A DNA stretch of 64,000 nucleotides, from the NCBI RefSeq assembly GCF_030177755.1, contig NZ_CP126539.1:3594001-3658000 (forward strand). The letters are read 5' to 3'. Positions 25,601 through 35,131 of this stretch are shown one piece after another. Position 1 is the stretch's first letter. Each line of letters opens with the position of its first letter. A program made the position numbers and the translations under genes. Under the pieces are notes generated by a model. It was not told the DNA's origin. It was given only the letters and a program-made list of their open reading frames with translations, and searched no databases. This DNA comes from Devosia sp. RR2S18. Lineage in GTDB: Bacteria > Pseudomonadota > Alphaproteobacteria > Rhizobiales > Devosiaceae.

Positions 25601-26197
25601 ATGCCATCCGGCGGACCCGAGATTGAACAGCTGATTCAGCTAATGGCCCGCCTGCCGGGCCTGGGGCCGCGCTCGGCCCGCCGTGCCGTGCTGCAGCTGA
25701 TCAAGAAAAAGGATCAGCTGATGATCCCGTTGTCGGCGGCGCTCGACCGGGCCGTGGCCGCGGTGCGCACCTGCGAGGTGTGCGGCAATGTCGATACGAT
25801 CAGCCCCTGCTCGATCTGCTCGGACCCGCGCCGAGGCGAGAGCGGCATGCTGATCGTGGTGGAAGACGTGGCCGATCTCTGGGCGCTGGAACGTGCCGGA
25901 GTCGGCGCCGTAAAATACCATGTGCTGGGGGGCGTGTTATCGCCGCTCGATGGCGTGGGCCCGGACGATCTCAGCATCGATGCCCTAGTCGGGCGCGCTG
26001 GCGCGTTCAAGGAAATCGTCTTGGCGATCAACGCCACGGTGGAAGGGCAGACCACGGCGCACTTTGTCACCGACCGGCTGGGCGGGATGGAGCTCAAGGT
26101 CACCCGCTTGGCGCATGGCGTACCGGTAGGGGGCGAGCTGGATTATCTCGACGAGGGAACGCTGAGCCAGGCGTTGCGCGCGCGAACGGTTATTTAG
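25601..26197 (+). CDS. recR: recombination mediator RecR
   Basis: The 198-residue protein has the helix-hairpin-helix [16 protein letters not shown] near the N-terminus, the zinc finger [16 protein letters not shown] (residues about 58-73), and the TOPRIM region [12 protein letters not shown] with [18 protein letters not shown]. With RecO it loads RecA on gapped DNA. Length is normal. It is the third gene of dnaX-ybaB-recR. Confidence 0.96.
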   Translation: MPSGGPEIEQLIQLMARLPGLGPRSARRAVLQLIKKKDQLMIPLSAALDRAVAAVRTCEVCGNVDTISPCSICSDPRRGESGMLIVVEDVADLWALERAGVGAVKYHVLGGVLSPLDGVGPDDLSIDALVGRAGAFKEIVLAINATVEGQTTAHFVTDRLGGMELKVTRLAHGVPVGGELDYLDEGTLSQALRARTVI

Positions 26198-26220
26198 GCG
26201 CTTCGATCATGCTTGGCGAG

Positions 26221-26260
26221 CCCCCTTACTTACCCTCCCCCCCGAGGGGGAGGGTGGATG
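26221..26260. repeat. dispersed intergenic repeat, G/C-rich hairpin
   Basis: CCCTCCCC (26233-26240) and GGGGAGGG (26247-26254) form a tight hairpin between the convergent recR and 26279-26773 genes. The sequence is of the same kind as the repeats at 8947 and 17825. It probably ends transcription from both sides. Confidence 0.6.
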
Positions 26261-26278
26261 ATGACTTGCTAGCCTAGA

Positions 26279-26773
26279 TTACTGCACGCCCTTTTCGGGG
26301 CGGAAGTCGTCGCCTTCGTCCCATTCGGCGACGTCAAGCGGGCCGAGATCATCGTTCTCCCCTTCGCCTTCGTTCTCGTCGCCCTCAATGGCGTGACGGG
26401 TGTCCTCGTCGTCGGGCGAGAGGGCGTCCAGCCGTTCGTTGGGGTCCACGTTCAGGGTCGGGGCGAGCTCGCCATAGGTCTCGGTCTCGTCCGAATTGGC
26501 GATCATGGCGCTGAGCTCATCGATGGCACGGTCGATTTCAGACAGAGCCGCGGCGGGATCCTGACCGCCCCAGTCACCGCTTTCCCGCATGGCTGCGTCG
26601 TCGCGCAACTCCCGCAGCTTGGCCAAGCGTGCATGGGCGGAGCGATCGTCGCCGTAAAGCAGGTCCTCGATCTCGTCGAGCGTATAGGTTTCCTGCAGAT
26701 TGGTGCCATCAGCAGCGTCGAAGGTGGTATCGCGCGTGACCAGCGGATCATGCGTATCGCGGTGTTGAGCCAT
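26279..26773 (-). CDS. acidic protein of unknown function
   Basis: The 164-residue product has no recognised domain. It is strongly acidic, with a helical middle (YTLDEIEDLLYGDDRSAHARLAKLRELRDD and AALSEIDRAIDELSAMI) and a long Asp/Glu-rich tail (about residues 105-160). CGGAG precedes the ATG. It is neither in an operon nor near related genes. Confidence 0.65.
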   Translation of the reverse strand: MAQHRDTHDPLVTRDTTFDAADGTNLQETYTLDEIEDLLYGDDRSAHARLAKLRELRDDAAMRESGDWGGQDPAAALSEIDRAIDELSAMIANSDETETYGELAPTLNVDPNERLDALSPDDEDTRHAIEGDENEGEGENDDLGPLDVAEWDEGDDFRPEKGVQ

Positions 26774-26892
26774 TTGGGTCTCCGGCTTCCTTTGTTGTCT
26801 TGAGCACCTAACGCCCCGCCCCTGCTCTGGTTCGCCGCGCGGAACGAACGTGATCGCCCATCGCTTATCCCGGCCAAAGCAAGGAGGTCGGC

Positions 26893-27108
26893 ATGGGCGG
26901 ATTTCGTAAAGGCTCGAAGGTCAGCTGGAACTGGGCGGGCAGCAAGGCGCACGGCAAAATCGTTGAACGCTTCACCAGCCGGGTCACCCGCACCATCAAG
27001 GGCACCGAAGTGGTGCGAGAGGCCAGCCAAAAGGAGCCCGCCTATCTGATCGAGCAGGCTCATGGCGACAAGGTGCTCAAGAGCCGAAGCGAACTCAGCC
27101 GCGACTAG
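26893..27108 (+). CDS. DUF2945 (TUDOR-like) family protein
   Basis: This 71-residue protein starts FRKGSKVSWNWAGSKAHGKI and continues with VTRTIKGTEVVREASQKEPAYLIEQ and VLKSRSELSRD, the pattern of the small DUF2945 proteins, which have an SH3/TUDOR-like fold. The biological role is unknown. A clean AAGGAGG lies 5 nt before the start. The end overlaps by 4 nt with the stop codon of the gene on the opposite strand. Confidence 0.85.
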   Translation: MGGFRKGSKVSWNWAGSKAHGKIVERFTSRVTRTIKGTEVVREASQKEPAYLIEQAHGDKVLKSRSELSRD

Positions 27109-27485
27109 GGATCCTGCCGGTGCTGACTGGCACCAACCACAGGCACCAGCCAAGGCTCACGCCGCTTGATCCAGCCTTCGCGGGTGGGCAGGAACGCGGC
27201 CGGTACCTCATCGAGCGAGCCGAGCACGATCTCTGCATGATCCTCACTGAGATGAAAGACCGGGCTGCCGCAGATCGAGCAAAAGCTACGGCCCTCCCAG
27301 GTGGAGAATTCGCCAGTCTGCGTAAAGCGGTCTAGTGGCCAGTCGGCGTAATAGAGGAAGGTCGATCCGGTCTCACGCCGACAATCGGCGCAGTGGCAGA
27401 GCCCAGTTGTCTGCGGCTCGCCACGCACCTCGTAGCGCACCGCACCGCACCGGCAACCACCTTGATGAATTTCTTCCATCGCCAT
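27105..27485 (-). CDS. GFA family zinc protein (glutathione-dependent formaldehyde-activating enzyme-like)
   Basis: A 126-residue protein with the zinc-binding cysteine groups of the Mss4/GFA fold: GGCRCGAVRYE, CHCADCRR and FCSICGS. Members were named for formaldehyde-glutathione condensation, but most are of unknown activity. It stands alone, with its end overlapping that of the DUF2945 gene. Confidence 0.87.
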   Translation of the reverse strand: MAMEEIHQGGCRCGAVRYEVRGEPQTTGLCHCADCRRETGSTFLYYADWPLDRFTQTGEFSTWEGRSFCSICGSPVFHLSEDHAEIVLGSLDEVPAAFLPTREGWIKRREPWLVPVVGASQHRQDP

Positions 27486-27597
27486 TCTCCTTGGGGCGAG
27501 AAACGACAGCAGCAGAGTGCGGTTCCGGCGGCGCAGTTGACCCAGGGGCGAGAAAATACCATATCGTGGGCAATCCTAATCCCGCTGGAATTTTCTC

Positions 27598-28113
27598 ATG
27601 GCCGTTCGCCCAATTCTCGTCATTCCCGATGCAAGGCTGCGCGCCGTTGCCGACCCCGTGCAAGGCGTCGATGACGAGATCAAGACGCTGGCCCAGGACA
27701 TGCTCGACACTATGTATGATGCGCCCGGCATTGGGCTGGCCGCGCCGCAGATCGGCGTGATGAAGCGCGTAGTGGTGATGGATCTGGCCGGCGAGGACGA
27801 AAAGCCTGAGCCGATGGTGCTGATCAATCCCGAGATCACCAAGTTCGGCGACGAGATGCAGGTGACCGAGGAGGGGTGCCTGTCCATCCCTGAGCTATTC
27901 TACGAGGTCGAGCGCCCCAATGCGGTGACAGTGAAATATACCGACCTCGATGGCAATGAGGTGGAGAAGGCGGCCGAGGGCAAGCTGGCGGTGTGCATCC
28001 AGCATGAGCTCGATCACCTCGATGGCGTGCTCTATATCGACTATCTCAGCCGCCTCAAGCGCGACCGGGTGCTCAAGAAATTCGAAAAGGCCGCCAAGCG
28101 CGCCGCTGGCTAG
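27598..28113 (+). CDS. def: peptide deformylase
   Basis: This 171-residue metalloenzyme removes the formyl group from new proteins. All three motifs are present: GIGLAAPQIG, EEGCLSIP (metal-binding Cys) and HELDHLDG (HExxH-type metal site and catalytic Glu). Length is standard. It is followed by fmt and truA, the normal grouping, with a 150-bp repeat-bearing gap before fmt. Confidence 0.97.
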   Translation: MAVRPILVIPDARLRAVADPVQGVDDEIKTLAQDMLDTMYDAPGIGLAAPQIGVMKRVVVMDLAGEDEKPEPMVLINPEITKFGDEMQVTEEGCLSIPELFYEVERPNAVTVKYTDLDGNEVEKAAEGKLAVCIQHELDHLDGVLYIDYLSRLKRDRVLKKFEKAAKRAAG

Positions 28114-28116
28114 CTC

Positions 28117-28258
28117 GTCATCACTACCCTTCTTCCCTTGTGGGAGAAAGTGGCTCGCGCAGCGAGACGGATGGGGGGTCCGCATTTGCTGCATCGCCCC
28201 TCACCCGCCTTCGGGCACCCTCTCCCGCCCAGGGAAGAGGGCAGGATTGGAAGTGACT
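28117..28258. repeat. dispersed intergenic repeat between def and fmt
   Basis: The spacer carries CTTCTTCCCTTGTGGGAGAA, a middle GGCTCGCGCAGCGAGACGG block and CCTCTCCCGCCCAGGGAAGAGGG at the end. The outer parts are roughly complementary (TTCTTCCCT with AGGGAAGAG), making a long imperfect hairpin. This is a longer member of the G/C-rich intergenic family seen elsewhere in the window. It interrupts def-fmt without a gene of its own. Confidence 0.6.
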
Positions 28259-28262
28259 GCAA

Positions 28263-29183
28263 ATGCGCGTCGTCTTCATGGGTACGCCCGAATTTTCCGT
28301 CCCCACCCTGACCGAGATCGTCTCGTCCGGCCATGAGGTCGTCGCCTGCTATACTCGGGCGCCCAAGCCGGCGGGACGCGGCCAGGCCGAGCGCAAGTCG
28401 CCGGTGCACGAAGCTGCCGAAGGGTTCGGCATCCCCGTTTTCACCCCGCGATCGCTCAAGGGCGAGGCCGAGCAAATCATCTTTGCCAGCCACGATGCCG
28501 ATGTTGCCGTGGTGGTGGCCTATGGCCTCTTGCTGCCCAAGCCGATCCTCGAAGCGCCGCAGCTGGGGTGCCTCAATCTGCATGGTTCGCTCCTGCCACG
28601 CTGGCGGGGGGCCGCGCCGATCCAGCGCGCGGTGATGGCGGGCGATGCGCAGACCGGCGTCATGGTCATGCAGATGGAGGAAGGGCTCGACACCGGCCCG
28701 GTTGCTGTGGGTGAGGTGATCCCCATCGGACCGGAGATGACCGCCGGCGAGTTGCACGACCAGATGATGCGGGTGGGTGCCGATCTCATAGGCCGGGCAC
28801 TGGCGGCATTGGAACGAGGCAGTCTTGATTTCACACCCCAGCCCGATGACGGCGCTGTCTACGCCAGGAAGATCGAAAAAGCGGAAAGCCGCATCGATTG
28901 GTCGCGCACGGCCGCCGAGGTGCACAACCATATTCGTGGGCTCTCCCCCTTTCCCGGCGCGTGGTTCGAGATCGAGCTCGGGGGCAAACCGGTGCGGGTC
29001 AAGGCGCTACGCTCGAGCCTCGCCGAAGGTAGCGGAATGCCCGGTGCGCTCCTGCGCGATCTCACCATTGCCTGCGGCAATGGCGCCGTGCGGCTGACGC
29101 AGGTGCAGCGCGAGGGCAAGTCTGCCATGGATGCGGCAACCTTCCTGCGTGGCGCGGGGCCCCTGCCCAGCGTCGTCAGCTAG
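28263..29183 (+). CDS. fmt: methionyl-tRNA formyltransferase
   Basis: The 306-residue enzyme formylates initiator Met-tRNA using 10-formyltetrahydrofolate. Visible marks are [14 protein letters not shown] at the start, the active-site block [20 protein letters not shown] (Asn, His) and a C-terminal anticodon-arm-binding domain. Length is normal. truA follows immediately with no spacer, so the two are cotranscribed. Confidence 0.97.
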   Translation: MRVVFMGTPEFSVPTLTEIVSSGHEVVACYTRAPKPAGRGQAERKSPVHEAAEGFGIPVFTPRSLKGEAEQIIFASHDADVAVVVAYGLLLPKPILEAPQLGCLNLHGSLLPRWRGAAPIQRAVMAGDAQTGVMVMQMEEGLDTGPVAVGEVIPIGPEMTAGELHDQMMRVGADLIGRALAALERGSLDFTPQPDDGAVYARKIEKAESRIDWSRTAAEVHNHIRGLSPFPGAWFEIELGGKPVRVKALRSSLAEGSGMPGALLRDLTIACGNGAVRLTQVQREGKSAMDAATFLRGAGPLPSVVS

Positions 29184-29921
29184 ATGCCGCGCTACAAGCT
29201 CACCCTTGAATATGACGGAACTCCGTTCTGCGGCTGGCAGCGGCAGGCCGATCGCCTGAGCGTGCAGGAGGCGCTGGAAATCGCCATTGAAGCCATGAGC
29301 GGCGAGGCGGTGACCACGCAGGCCGCCGGTCGCACCGATGCCGGTGTCCACGCGCTAGGGCAGGTGGTGCATTTCGAACTGTCCAAGGAATGGGACCCGT
29401 TCCGCATCCGCGAGGCCCTCAACTATCATCTGCGACCACAGCTGGTGGCAGTGACCGCGGCCGAGGCTGTAGGGGAGGAGTTCGAAGCGCGGTTTTCGGC
29501 CGTAGCGCGGCATTACGAGTACCGCATCCTGACGCGCCGGGCGCCGCCAGTGATCGAACGCAACCATGTCTGGCATGTGCCCAAAAAGCTCGATGCAGAT
29601 GCAATGGATTATGCGGCGAGCCTGATCCTGGGCCGGCATGATTTCACCACCTTTCGCTCGTCCGAGTGCCAGGCCAATTCGCCCGAGCGAACGCTTGATG
29701 CTTTTGCGGTGCGGGCCGAGCCCGAGCACATCATCGTCACGGCCAGCGCGCGCAGTTTCCTCCACCATCAAGTGCGCTCCATGGTGGGATCGCTGAAGCT
29801 GGTGGGCGAAGGCAAGTGGAAGCCCCGCGACTTTCGCGCGGCTCTGGACGCTCGCGACCGGCGTCGTTGCGGTCCGATGGCGCCTTCGACGGGGCTATAT
29901 CTGACGCAGGTGGACTATTAG
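29184..29921 (+). CDS. truA: tRNA pseudouridine synthase A
   Basis: The 245-residue enzyme makes pseudouridines 38-40 in tRNA anticodon arms. The catalytic aspartate is in [18 protein letters not shown] (about residues 50-60), preceded by [22 protein letters not shown] near the C-terminus is also conserved. It begins directly after the fmt stop. Its stop codon overlaps that of the convergent membrane-protein gene. Confidence 0.97.
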   Translation: MPRYKLTLEYDGTPFCGWQRQADRLSVQEALEIAIEAMSGEAVTTQAAGRTDAGVHALGQVVHFELSKEWDPFRIREALNYHLRPQLVAVTAAEAVGEEFEARFSAVARHYEYRILTRRAPPVIERNHVWHVPKKLDADAMDYAASLILGRHDFTTFRSSECQANSPERTLDAFAVRAEPEHIIVTASARSFLHHQVRSMVGSLKLVGEGKWKPRDFRAALDARDRRRCGPMAPSTGLYLTQVDY

Positions 29922-30448
29922 GCGACGGCTGGCGGCCCGAGCAGGACCGCCACGATGCCCAGCGCCAGAAAGACGCCTACGGCCTGCGATACAAAGAGCA
30001 GCGCGATTTGCAGCGGGCTCAGCGTGACAATAAAGCGTCCCACATTGATGAAGGTCGTGATCGCCATCACCATGACCACCACCAGAATGACAATGCCCGC
30101 CGGCCCTAATAGAGTCGAGAGCAGCAGCAGAATGGCAGAGACGAAGGTCACCCAGTTCGACGCCACCAGATAAGGGACGAAACCGTCCTGCCGCCCCATC
30201 TGGCGCAGCACGATCCAGGCCATGGCGAGTTGCGCGACGAACAGGACGGCGTTGACGATGATCGACTGCGTCGCCGCGCCAGGAGGCAAAGGGACGCCGA
30301 TAAGCAGAGGCCCGAAGCCGGCGAGGCCAACGGCAAAGACCACCCCGATCAGGCTGCCAACAAGGCCGCGCTGGCTGAAATCGAAATAGGAAGGCGCGTC
30401 GCGCTTGCCCACGAGCAGGGCAACGACCCCTCGCGCTGCCGTCGACAT
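29918..30448 (-). CDS. hypothetical integral membrane protein
   Basis: This protein of about 176 residues has five or so hydrophobic helices and no cofactor motif that I can see. The stretch [18 protein letters not shown] at the N-terminus precedes the first helix. ATG 30448 has GAGGA just before it; a TTG 11 codons upstream (30481) would add a segment that also looks protein-like, so the start is open. It follows 30495-31034 on the same strand and is probably the last gene of the dapD-dapE operon. Confidence 0.7.
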   Translation of the reverse strand: MSTAARGVVALLVGKRDAPSYFDFSQRGLVGSLIGVVFAVGLAGFGPLLIGVPLPPGAATQSIIVNAVLFVAQLAMAWIVLRQMGRQDGFVPYLVASNWVTFVSAILLLLSTLLGPAGIVILVVVMVMAITTFINVGRFIVTLSPLQIALLFVSQAVGVFLALGIVAVLLGPPAVA

Positions 30449-30494
30449 TTCCTCAAAGAAGCTGGCATTGGGCGTGGGCAAGGCAGGTCTCGGA

Positions 30495-31034
30495 TCAGCT
30501 CGGCGCCGGAAGTGCGCTCGAGAGCATGTAGAGCCCAAGGCGCATGGCGACAAGCAGGACTACGGTTAAAACTGCAAAGGCGGCCGCCACGCCGACGCTC
30601 CAGCCGCGCGCTAATCGGGTAAGGCGGAACAGAAAATAGCCGAGGGCGAGCCAGGACAGCATCACCACCGGACCGAACATGGCGAGGAACCCCTCGACCA
30701 GGAGGAAGGCGGTGAGTGCGTAGACGCCGGGCACCAGAACCGGCAGGAGCGGCTCGTCGCGCTTAAGCATAGAGCGGGTGAGTTGGAGCGCGAAGAACAG
30801 CGCCGCGATTGGGATTGCCAGCACCAGCATGGCCATGATGACGCCTGGGAGGCTCGGCATGCCGATGCTCATGGAGGCGAAGCCAACAGCCAGAAAGGCG
30901 GCAAAGGCGAAGATGGCGAGTGCGGTGGTGAGGCCTGCTGCCGTGAGGGAGAAGTAGGCGCGCCAACCCTCCTCGCCACGCAGGATCAGCAGCCACCCGC
31001 GGGCAGCGCTGGCGAGTGCTGCCCAAAGCTTCAT
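30495..31034 (-). CDS. hypothetical integral membrane protein
   Basis: A 179-residue protein with about five hydrophobic helices; the N-terminus carries an amphipathic LASAARGWLLILRGEEGWRA segment. No named family recognised. It starts inside the dapE stop (4-nt overlap), so it is coupled to dapE. Together with the next membrane gene it may form a small unit at the end of the dap operon; any link with lysine or cell-wall precursor synthesis is only positional. Confidence 0.72.
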   Translation of the reverse strand: MKLWAALASAARGWLLILRGEEGWRAYFSLTAAGLTTALAIFAFAAFLAVGFASMSIGMPSLPGVIMAMLVLAIPIAALFFALQLTRSMLKRDEPLLPVLVPGVYALTAFLLVEGFLAMFGPVVMLSWLALGYFLFRLTRLARGWSVGVAAAFAVLTVVLLVAMRLGLYMLSSALPAPS

Positions 31035-32182
31035 GGCCGAGCTCCACCGAAGAAGCTCATGATAAAGGTGCGATAGATATCGGTGAGCCCGTGCAGATCA
31101 TCGAGGGCGATGTGCTCGTCGGCCTTGTGCATGGAAGGGCCGACCAAGCCGCATTCCACCACCGGCCCATATTGAGCGATGAAGCGGGCGTCCGAGGTGC
31201 CGCCGCCCGTCGAGGTCTGGGGCTTGCTGCCGGTGACCTGGGCAATGGCGCTTGTTAGCGTCGCCACATCATCGCTCAGCGGCGAGAGAAAGGAACGGGA
31301 GGGCGCGCCGGAGCGGGCGTAGGTGATCCTGGTACCCGCAGGATCGACACTGGCGATGCGTTCCGCGATCCACTCCTCCAGCGCCTCGGGCGTCCACAGA
31401 TCGTTGTAGCGGATATTGAACCGCAGCGTGCCGCTGGCGGGGATCACATTGCCGGTGGGATTGCCGACATCGATGGAGGTGACTTCGAGATTGGTCGCCG
31501 GGAAATGCTCGGTGCCCTGATCGATCGAGGAGGTCAGCGCGGTGACGACGGCTGCGAGCGTCGGCAGCGGGTTATTGGCCCGCTCGGGATAGGCAACGTG
31601 GCCTTGCGTGCCAGTGACTTTGATCGTGCCCGACAGGGAGCCTCGGCGGCCGATCTTGATGCTGTCGCCCAGCACGCTGGCAGAGCTGGGTTCGCCGACA
31701 ATAGCGAAATCGAAATGGTGTTGATGCTCCTGCGCCCACGCCATGAGCTTGTCGGTGCCATTGATCGCATCGGCTTCCTCGTCATTGGTGATGGCAAGGA
31801 GAATGGTGCCGGCGTCCGCGGGGATATCAGCCGCGGCGGCGACAAAGGCGGCAATGCCCGATTTCATGTCGGCGGCGCCGCGCCCGTAGAGCTTGCCATC
31901 GTCCTCGCGTGGGGTGAATGGATCGCCGGTCCAGTTCGCCAGATCACCCGGCGGCACCACATCGGTATGCCCGGCAAACAGGAGACGGCGGCCGCCCGAG
32001 CCGCGGACGGCAAAGATGTTGTCGACCGGATAGGACTTGTCGCCTTCAAAGCGCAGGCGATGGACGGTGAAGCCCAGCGTCTCGAGCTCCGTCCCGAGCA
32101 GGCTGAGCACGCCGGCCTCCTCGGGCGTGACCGAGGGACAGGCAATCAGGCGCTTGAGGAGGGCGACGGGATCGATGGTCAA
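31031..32182 (-). CDS. dapE: succinyl-diaminopimelate desuccinylase
   Basis: The 383-residue zinc hydrolase (M20 family) makes LL-diaminopimelate for lysine and peptidoglycan. [14 protein letters not shown] supplies the first metal histidine and catalytic Asp, and [15 protein letters not shown] the catalytic and metal Glu pair; a dimerisation domain lies in the middle (about residues 180-290). Length is normal. Start overlaps the dapD stop by 4 nt. Confidence 0.96.
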   Translation of the reverse strand: MTIDPVALLKRLIACPSVTPEEAGVLSLLGTELETLGFTVHRLRFEGDKSYPVDNIFAVRGSGGRRLLFAGHTDVVPPGDLANWTGDPFTPREDDGKLYGRGAADMKSGIAAFVAAAADIPADAGTILLAITNDEEADAINGTDKLMAWAQEHQHHFDFAIVGEPSSASVLGDSIKIGRRGSLSGTIKVTGTQGHVAYPERANNPLPTLAAVVTALTSSIDQGTEHFPATNLEVTSIDVGNPTGNVIPASGTLRFNIRYNDLWTPEALEEWIAERIASVDPAGTRITYARSGAPSRSFLSPLSDDVATLTSAIAQVTGSKPQTSTGGGTSDARFIAQYGPVVECGLVGPSMHKADEHIALDDLHGLTDIYRTFIMSFFGGARP

Positions 32183-33021
32183 TCGCGGAGCAGTTCGTTA
32201 ATGCCGGTCTTGGAGCGGGTCTGCGCATCCACCGTCTTGACGATCACGGCGCAGTAAAGATTTGGGCCGGGCTGGCCATTGGGCAGCGGCTTGCCGGGAA
32301 GGCTGCCTGAAACCACCACGGAGTACGGTGGGACCTTGCCGATGTGAACTTCGCCAGTGTTGCGGTCGACGATCTTGGTCGAAGCGCCAATGAAGACACC
32401 CATGGAGATAACCGAGCCCTCGCCCACCACCACGCCTTCGACGACCTCGGAACGAGCGCCGATAAAACAATTGTCCTCGATGATCACCGGCCCGGCCTGC
32501 AACGGCTCGAGCACGCCGCCAATGCCAACGCCACCAGAGATATGGACGTTCTTGCCGATCTGCGCGCAGGAGCCGACGGTCGCCCAAGTGTCCACCATCA
32601 CGCCGTCATCCACATAGGCGCCGACATTGACGAAACTCGGCATGAGGACAACGTTGCGGCCGATATGGGCCGGCCGCCGCACCACGGCCCCGGGGACGGC
32701 GCGGAAGCCGGCCTCGCGGAACCGGTTCTCGCCCCAGCCCACGAACTTGGTGGGCACCTTGTCCCAGAAGGAGGAGCCGCCCGGCGCGCCTTCGATCAGC
32801 TTGTTGTCGTTGAGGCGGAAGCTCAGCAAAACGGCCTTTTTGAGCCATTGGTTGACCTGCCAGGCGCCGTCACGCTTTTCGGCCACGCGCAGGGCGCCAC
32901 TGTCGAGCAGGTTCAGCGCCTCGGCCACCGCCTCGCGCACCGCGCCCTGCGTGCCCGAACTCACCTCGGCGCGAGCCTCCCAAGCGGCGTCAATGGTCTG
33001 GGCGAGATCGGCGTGGGACAT
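32179..33021 (-). CDS. dapD: 2,3,4,5-tetrahydropyridine-2,6-dicarboxylate N-succinyltransferase
   Basis: This 280-residue enzyme uses succinyl-CoA in the diaminopimelate branch. The C-terminal half shows the hexapeptide left-handed beta-helix pattern, for example [23 protein letters not shown], and [16 protein letters not shown]. The N-terminal part contains the expected helical domain. GGAACC precedes the ATG. It heads the dapD-dapE-membrane-protein operon. Confidence 0.96.
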   Translation of the reverse strand: MSHADLAQTIDAAWEARAEVSSGTQGAVREAVAEALNLLDSGALRVAEKRDGAWQVNQWLKKAVLLSFRLNDNKLIEGAPGGSSFWDKVPTKFVGWGENRFREAGFRAVPGAVVRRPAHIGRNVVLMPSFVNVGAYVDDGVMVDTWATVGSCAQIGKNVHISGGVGIGGVLEPLQAGPVIIEDNCFIGARSEVVEGVVVGEGSVISMGVFIGASTKIVDRNTGEVHIGKVPPYSVVVSGSLPGKPLPNGQPGPNLYCAVIVKTVDAQTRSKTGINELLRD

Positions 33022-33103
33022 GAGAGGTTCCAGTGTTCGTGGGTGTCGGGGCGGACCATAGTCAGGCGCAATTGGCTGTCAATCGCGCCCGCACCGGGCC
33101 CGA

Positions 33104-33934
33104 CTAGTGGTTCTCGGTCTTGGGGTAGACGCCCAGGATGCGGAAATAGTCGGTGAAGAAGCCAAGTTCCTCGAACGCTAGCTGGACGCTGCGGTCTTCG
33201 GGATGCCCCTCGATATCGGCATAGAACTGAGTGGCGGTGAAGGCGCCGCCCACCATGTAGCTTTCGAGCTTGGTCATGTTGACCCCATTGGTCGCAAACC
33301 CGCCCATGGCTTTATAAAGCGCGGCAGGCACGTTGCGCACGCGGAAGACAAAGGTCGTCTTGACCTTGCCCGTTGCCGACGATGCTTCAACCTTGTCGCG
33401 CGAGAGCACGAGGAAACGGGTCGTGTTGTGCTCGGCGTCTTCGATATTGGAGGCGAGCACATCCAGATTGTAGATTTCCGCGGCAAAGCGGGAGGCGATG
33501 GCGGCGACGCTCCGATCACCGGCTTCCGAGACCTGGCGCGCCGACCCGGCGGTATCCACACCATTAATTGTGCGCAGGCCGCGCTCGGCGATAAAGCGAC
33601 GGCATTGGCCGAGCGCCACGGAAAGCGACTGCACCGCGCGAATGTCCTCGAGGCGCGTTCCCGGCAACCCCAGCAGGTTCATCTCGACGCGCAGATAGGT
33701 CTCGCCAATAATAAAGAGACCGCTTTCGGGCAGCAGATGATGGATATCGGTGATCCGGCCGTAGAGTGAATTTTCCACCGGCACCACCGCTAGATCTGCC
33801 CGACCTGTCTGCACCGCAGCAATGGTCTCCTCGAAGGTGACGCAGCCGACCGCCTCTTCGTCGGGAAACAAATTGTGGGCGGCCGCGTGGCTGAAGGCGC
33901 CGGGCTCGCCCTGAAAGGCGATCTTCTTGGTCAT
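33104..33934 (-). CDS. pheA: prephenate dehydratase
   Basis: This 276-residue enzyme turns prephenate into phenylpyruvate. It has the catalytic domain marks FQGEPGAFSHAAA, VPVENSLYGRI and the HNTTRFLVLSR segment with the key Thr-Arg, then a C-terminal ACT domain (about 195-270) with NMTKLESYMVGG for feedback control by phenylalanine. There is no chorismate mutase domain, so it is the monofunctional form. It is divergent from the cytochrome gene with a 256-bp gap. Confidence 0.95.
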   Translation of the reverse strand: MTKKIAFQGEPGAFSHAAAHNLFPDEEAVGCVTFEETIAAVQTGRADLAVVPVENSLYGRITDIHHLLPESGLFIIGETYLRVEMNLLGLPGTRLEDIRAVQSLSVALGQCRRFIAERGLRTINGVDTAGSARQVSEAGDRSVAAIASRFAAEIYNLDVLASNIEDAEHNTTRFLVLSRDKVEASSATGKVKTTFVFRVRNVPAALYKAMGGFATNGVNMTKLESYMVGGAFTATQFYADIEGHPEDRSVQLAFEELGFFTDYFRILGVYPKTENH

Positions 33935-34190
33935 GGTGCTGTCCTGCGGTTGGCGGGCAAAGGCTTTTGAACCGGGGGGAAAGCGGAGTCAATTCGCCGG
34001 GCCCACGGTTGCCCGGCGGGGCACAGGCGCGCAATCGTCGCACTTGAAGTTTGCCCTGTTGCGCGCCCCGGACCTTTGCGACTATGTTCCGCGCGCGTTT
34101 GCCCCCCGCGTTGAGGCGATTTCCTTCGGGACCATCGCAGTGTTAGGGGCTCGCGTATCGTCCAAGGGGATGGACCGGCAGAGAGACCAA

Positions 34191-35063
34191 ATGGATTCGT
34201 TCGAGCTAAACAAGATCATGGGCGCCGTGCTGGGCACGCTGTTGTTCGTCATGGGCGCCGGCTTTGTCGCTGAAGCCATCTACCATCCCATCGAGAACCG
34301 TGGGCCTGGCTACAATCTGCCTGAGCCCGAGGCGATTACCGGTGACGGCGGCGTCGCCGAAGTCGCCGAGGAAGTACCGCTTGGCCTGCTGCTCGCCAGC
34401 GCCGACGTCGACGCCGGCGCAGCAGCCGTGCGCAAGTGCCAGTCTTGTCACACTTTTGGCGAGGGCGAGCCGCACAAGCAGGGGCCAAACCTCTATGGAG
34501 TGGTTGGCCGCTTGGAGGGTTCGGCTGAAGGCTATTCCTATTCAGAGGCGCTTCTGGCCCACAACGCCGCCGGCGATATCTGGAGCTATGAGAACCTCAA
34601 CGCCTTCCTGATCCGCCCGACCGATTATGCGCCCGGTACCAAGATGAACTTCGCCGGTATCCGTACCCCCGAAGAGCGCGCCGACATCCTGGCCTATCTC
34701 CAGACACTCGCGACCGATCCGGTACCGTTCCCCGATCCCGAAGTGGCTGCCGCTACGCCGGCGGACGGTGCGGAAGACGCAGACGCTATCCCGACCGAAA
34801 GCGATGAACTGCAAGTGGTCGACCCGGCCGACCCGACCAACCCTGCAATCACGGCGCCCGAAAACGTGACGGTTCCCGTGTCGCCCGAGGGTGGTTTGGA
34901 TACGCCGACCGAAACCCGCACGGAGACACCGGTCGTGGGCACGCCTACTACGAGCGGCACCCCGGCCGTCACCGAACTCCCAGGAAACGACGTCAACCGC
35001 CCTGAAAACGCGGTGGCGCCGATGGAGCCGGTCAATCCGGCTACCCCTCCCGCGGCTCAGTAA
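34191..35063 (+). CDS. membrane-anchored c-type cytochrome (CycM-like)
   Basis: The 290-residue protein has an N-terminal membrane anchor (about residues 10-30), a short periplasmic linker and one class I cytochrome c domain with the haem site CQSCH (83-87) and a distal ligand candidate in PGTKMNFAG. This resembles CycM/cytochrome c552, which passes electrons from the bc1 complex to aa3 oxidase. The last 110 residues are low-complexity, rich in Pro, Thr, Glu and Asp, and are not part of the haem domain. An in-frame ATG seven codons upstream is possible. A strong terminator follows. Confidence 0.88.
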   Translation: MDSFELNKIMGAVLGTLLFVMGAGFVAEAIYHPIENRGPGYNLPEPEAITGDGGVAEVAEEVPLGLLLASADVDAGAAAVRKCQSCHTFGEGEPHKQGPNLYGVVGRLEGSAEGYSYSEALLAHNAAGDIWSYENLNAFLIRPTDYAPGTKMNFAGIRTPEERADILAYLQTLATDPVPFPDPEVAAATPADGAEDADAIPTESDELQVVDPADPTNPAITAPENVTVPVSPEGGLDTPTETRTETPVVGTPTTSGTPAVTELPGNDVNRPENAVAPMEPVNPATPPAAQ

Positions 35064-35082
35064 ATAGAGCAATGCCTATCCA

Positions 35083-35113
35083 GGCCGCACCCCACCGGGT
35101 GCGGCTTTTTCTT
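35083..35113 (+). terminator. intrinsic terminator after the cytochrome gene
   Basis: GCCGCACC pairs with GGTGCGGC over a short loop and is followed by TTTTTCTTT. It lies between the cytochrome stop and the next gene. Confidence 0.92.
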
Positions 35114-35131
35114 TGAGGGGGACCCCTGACC

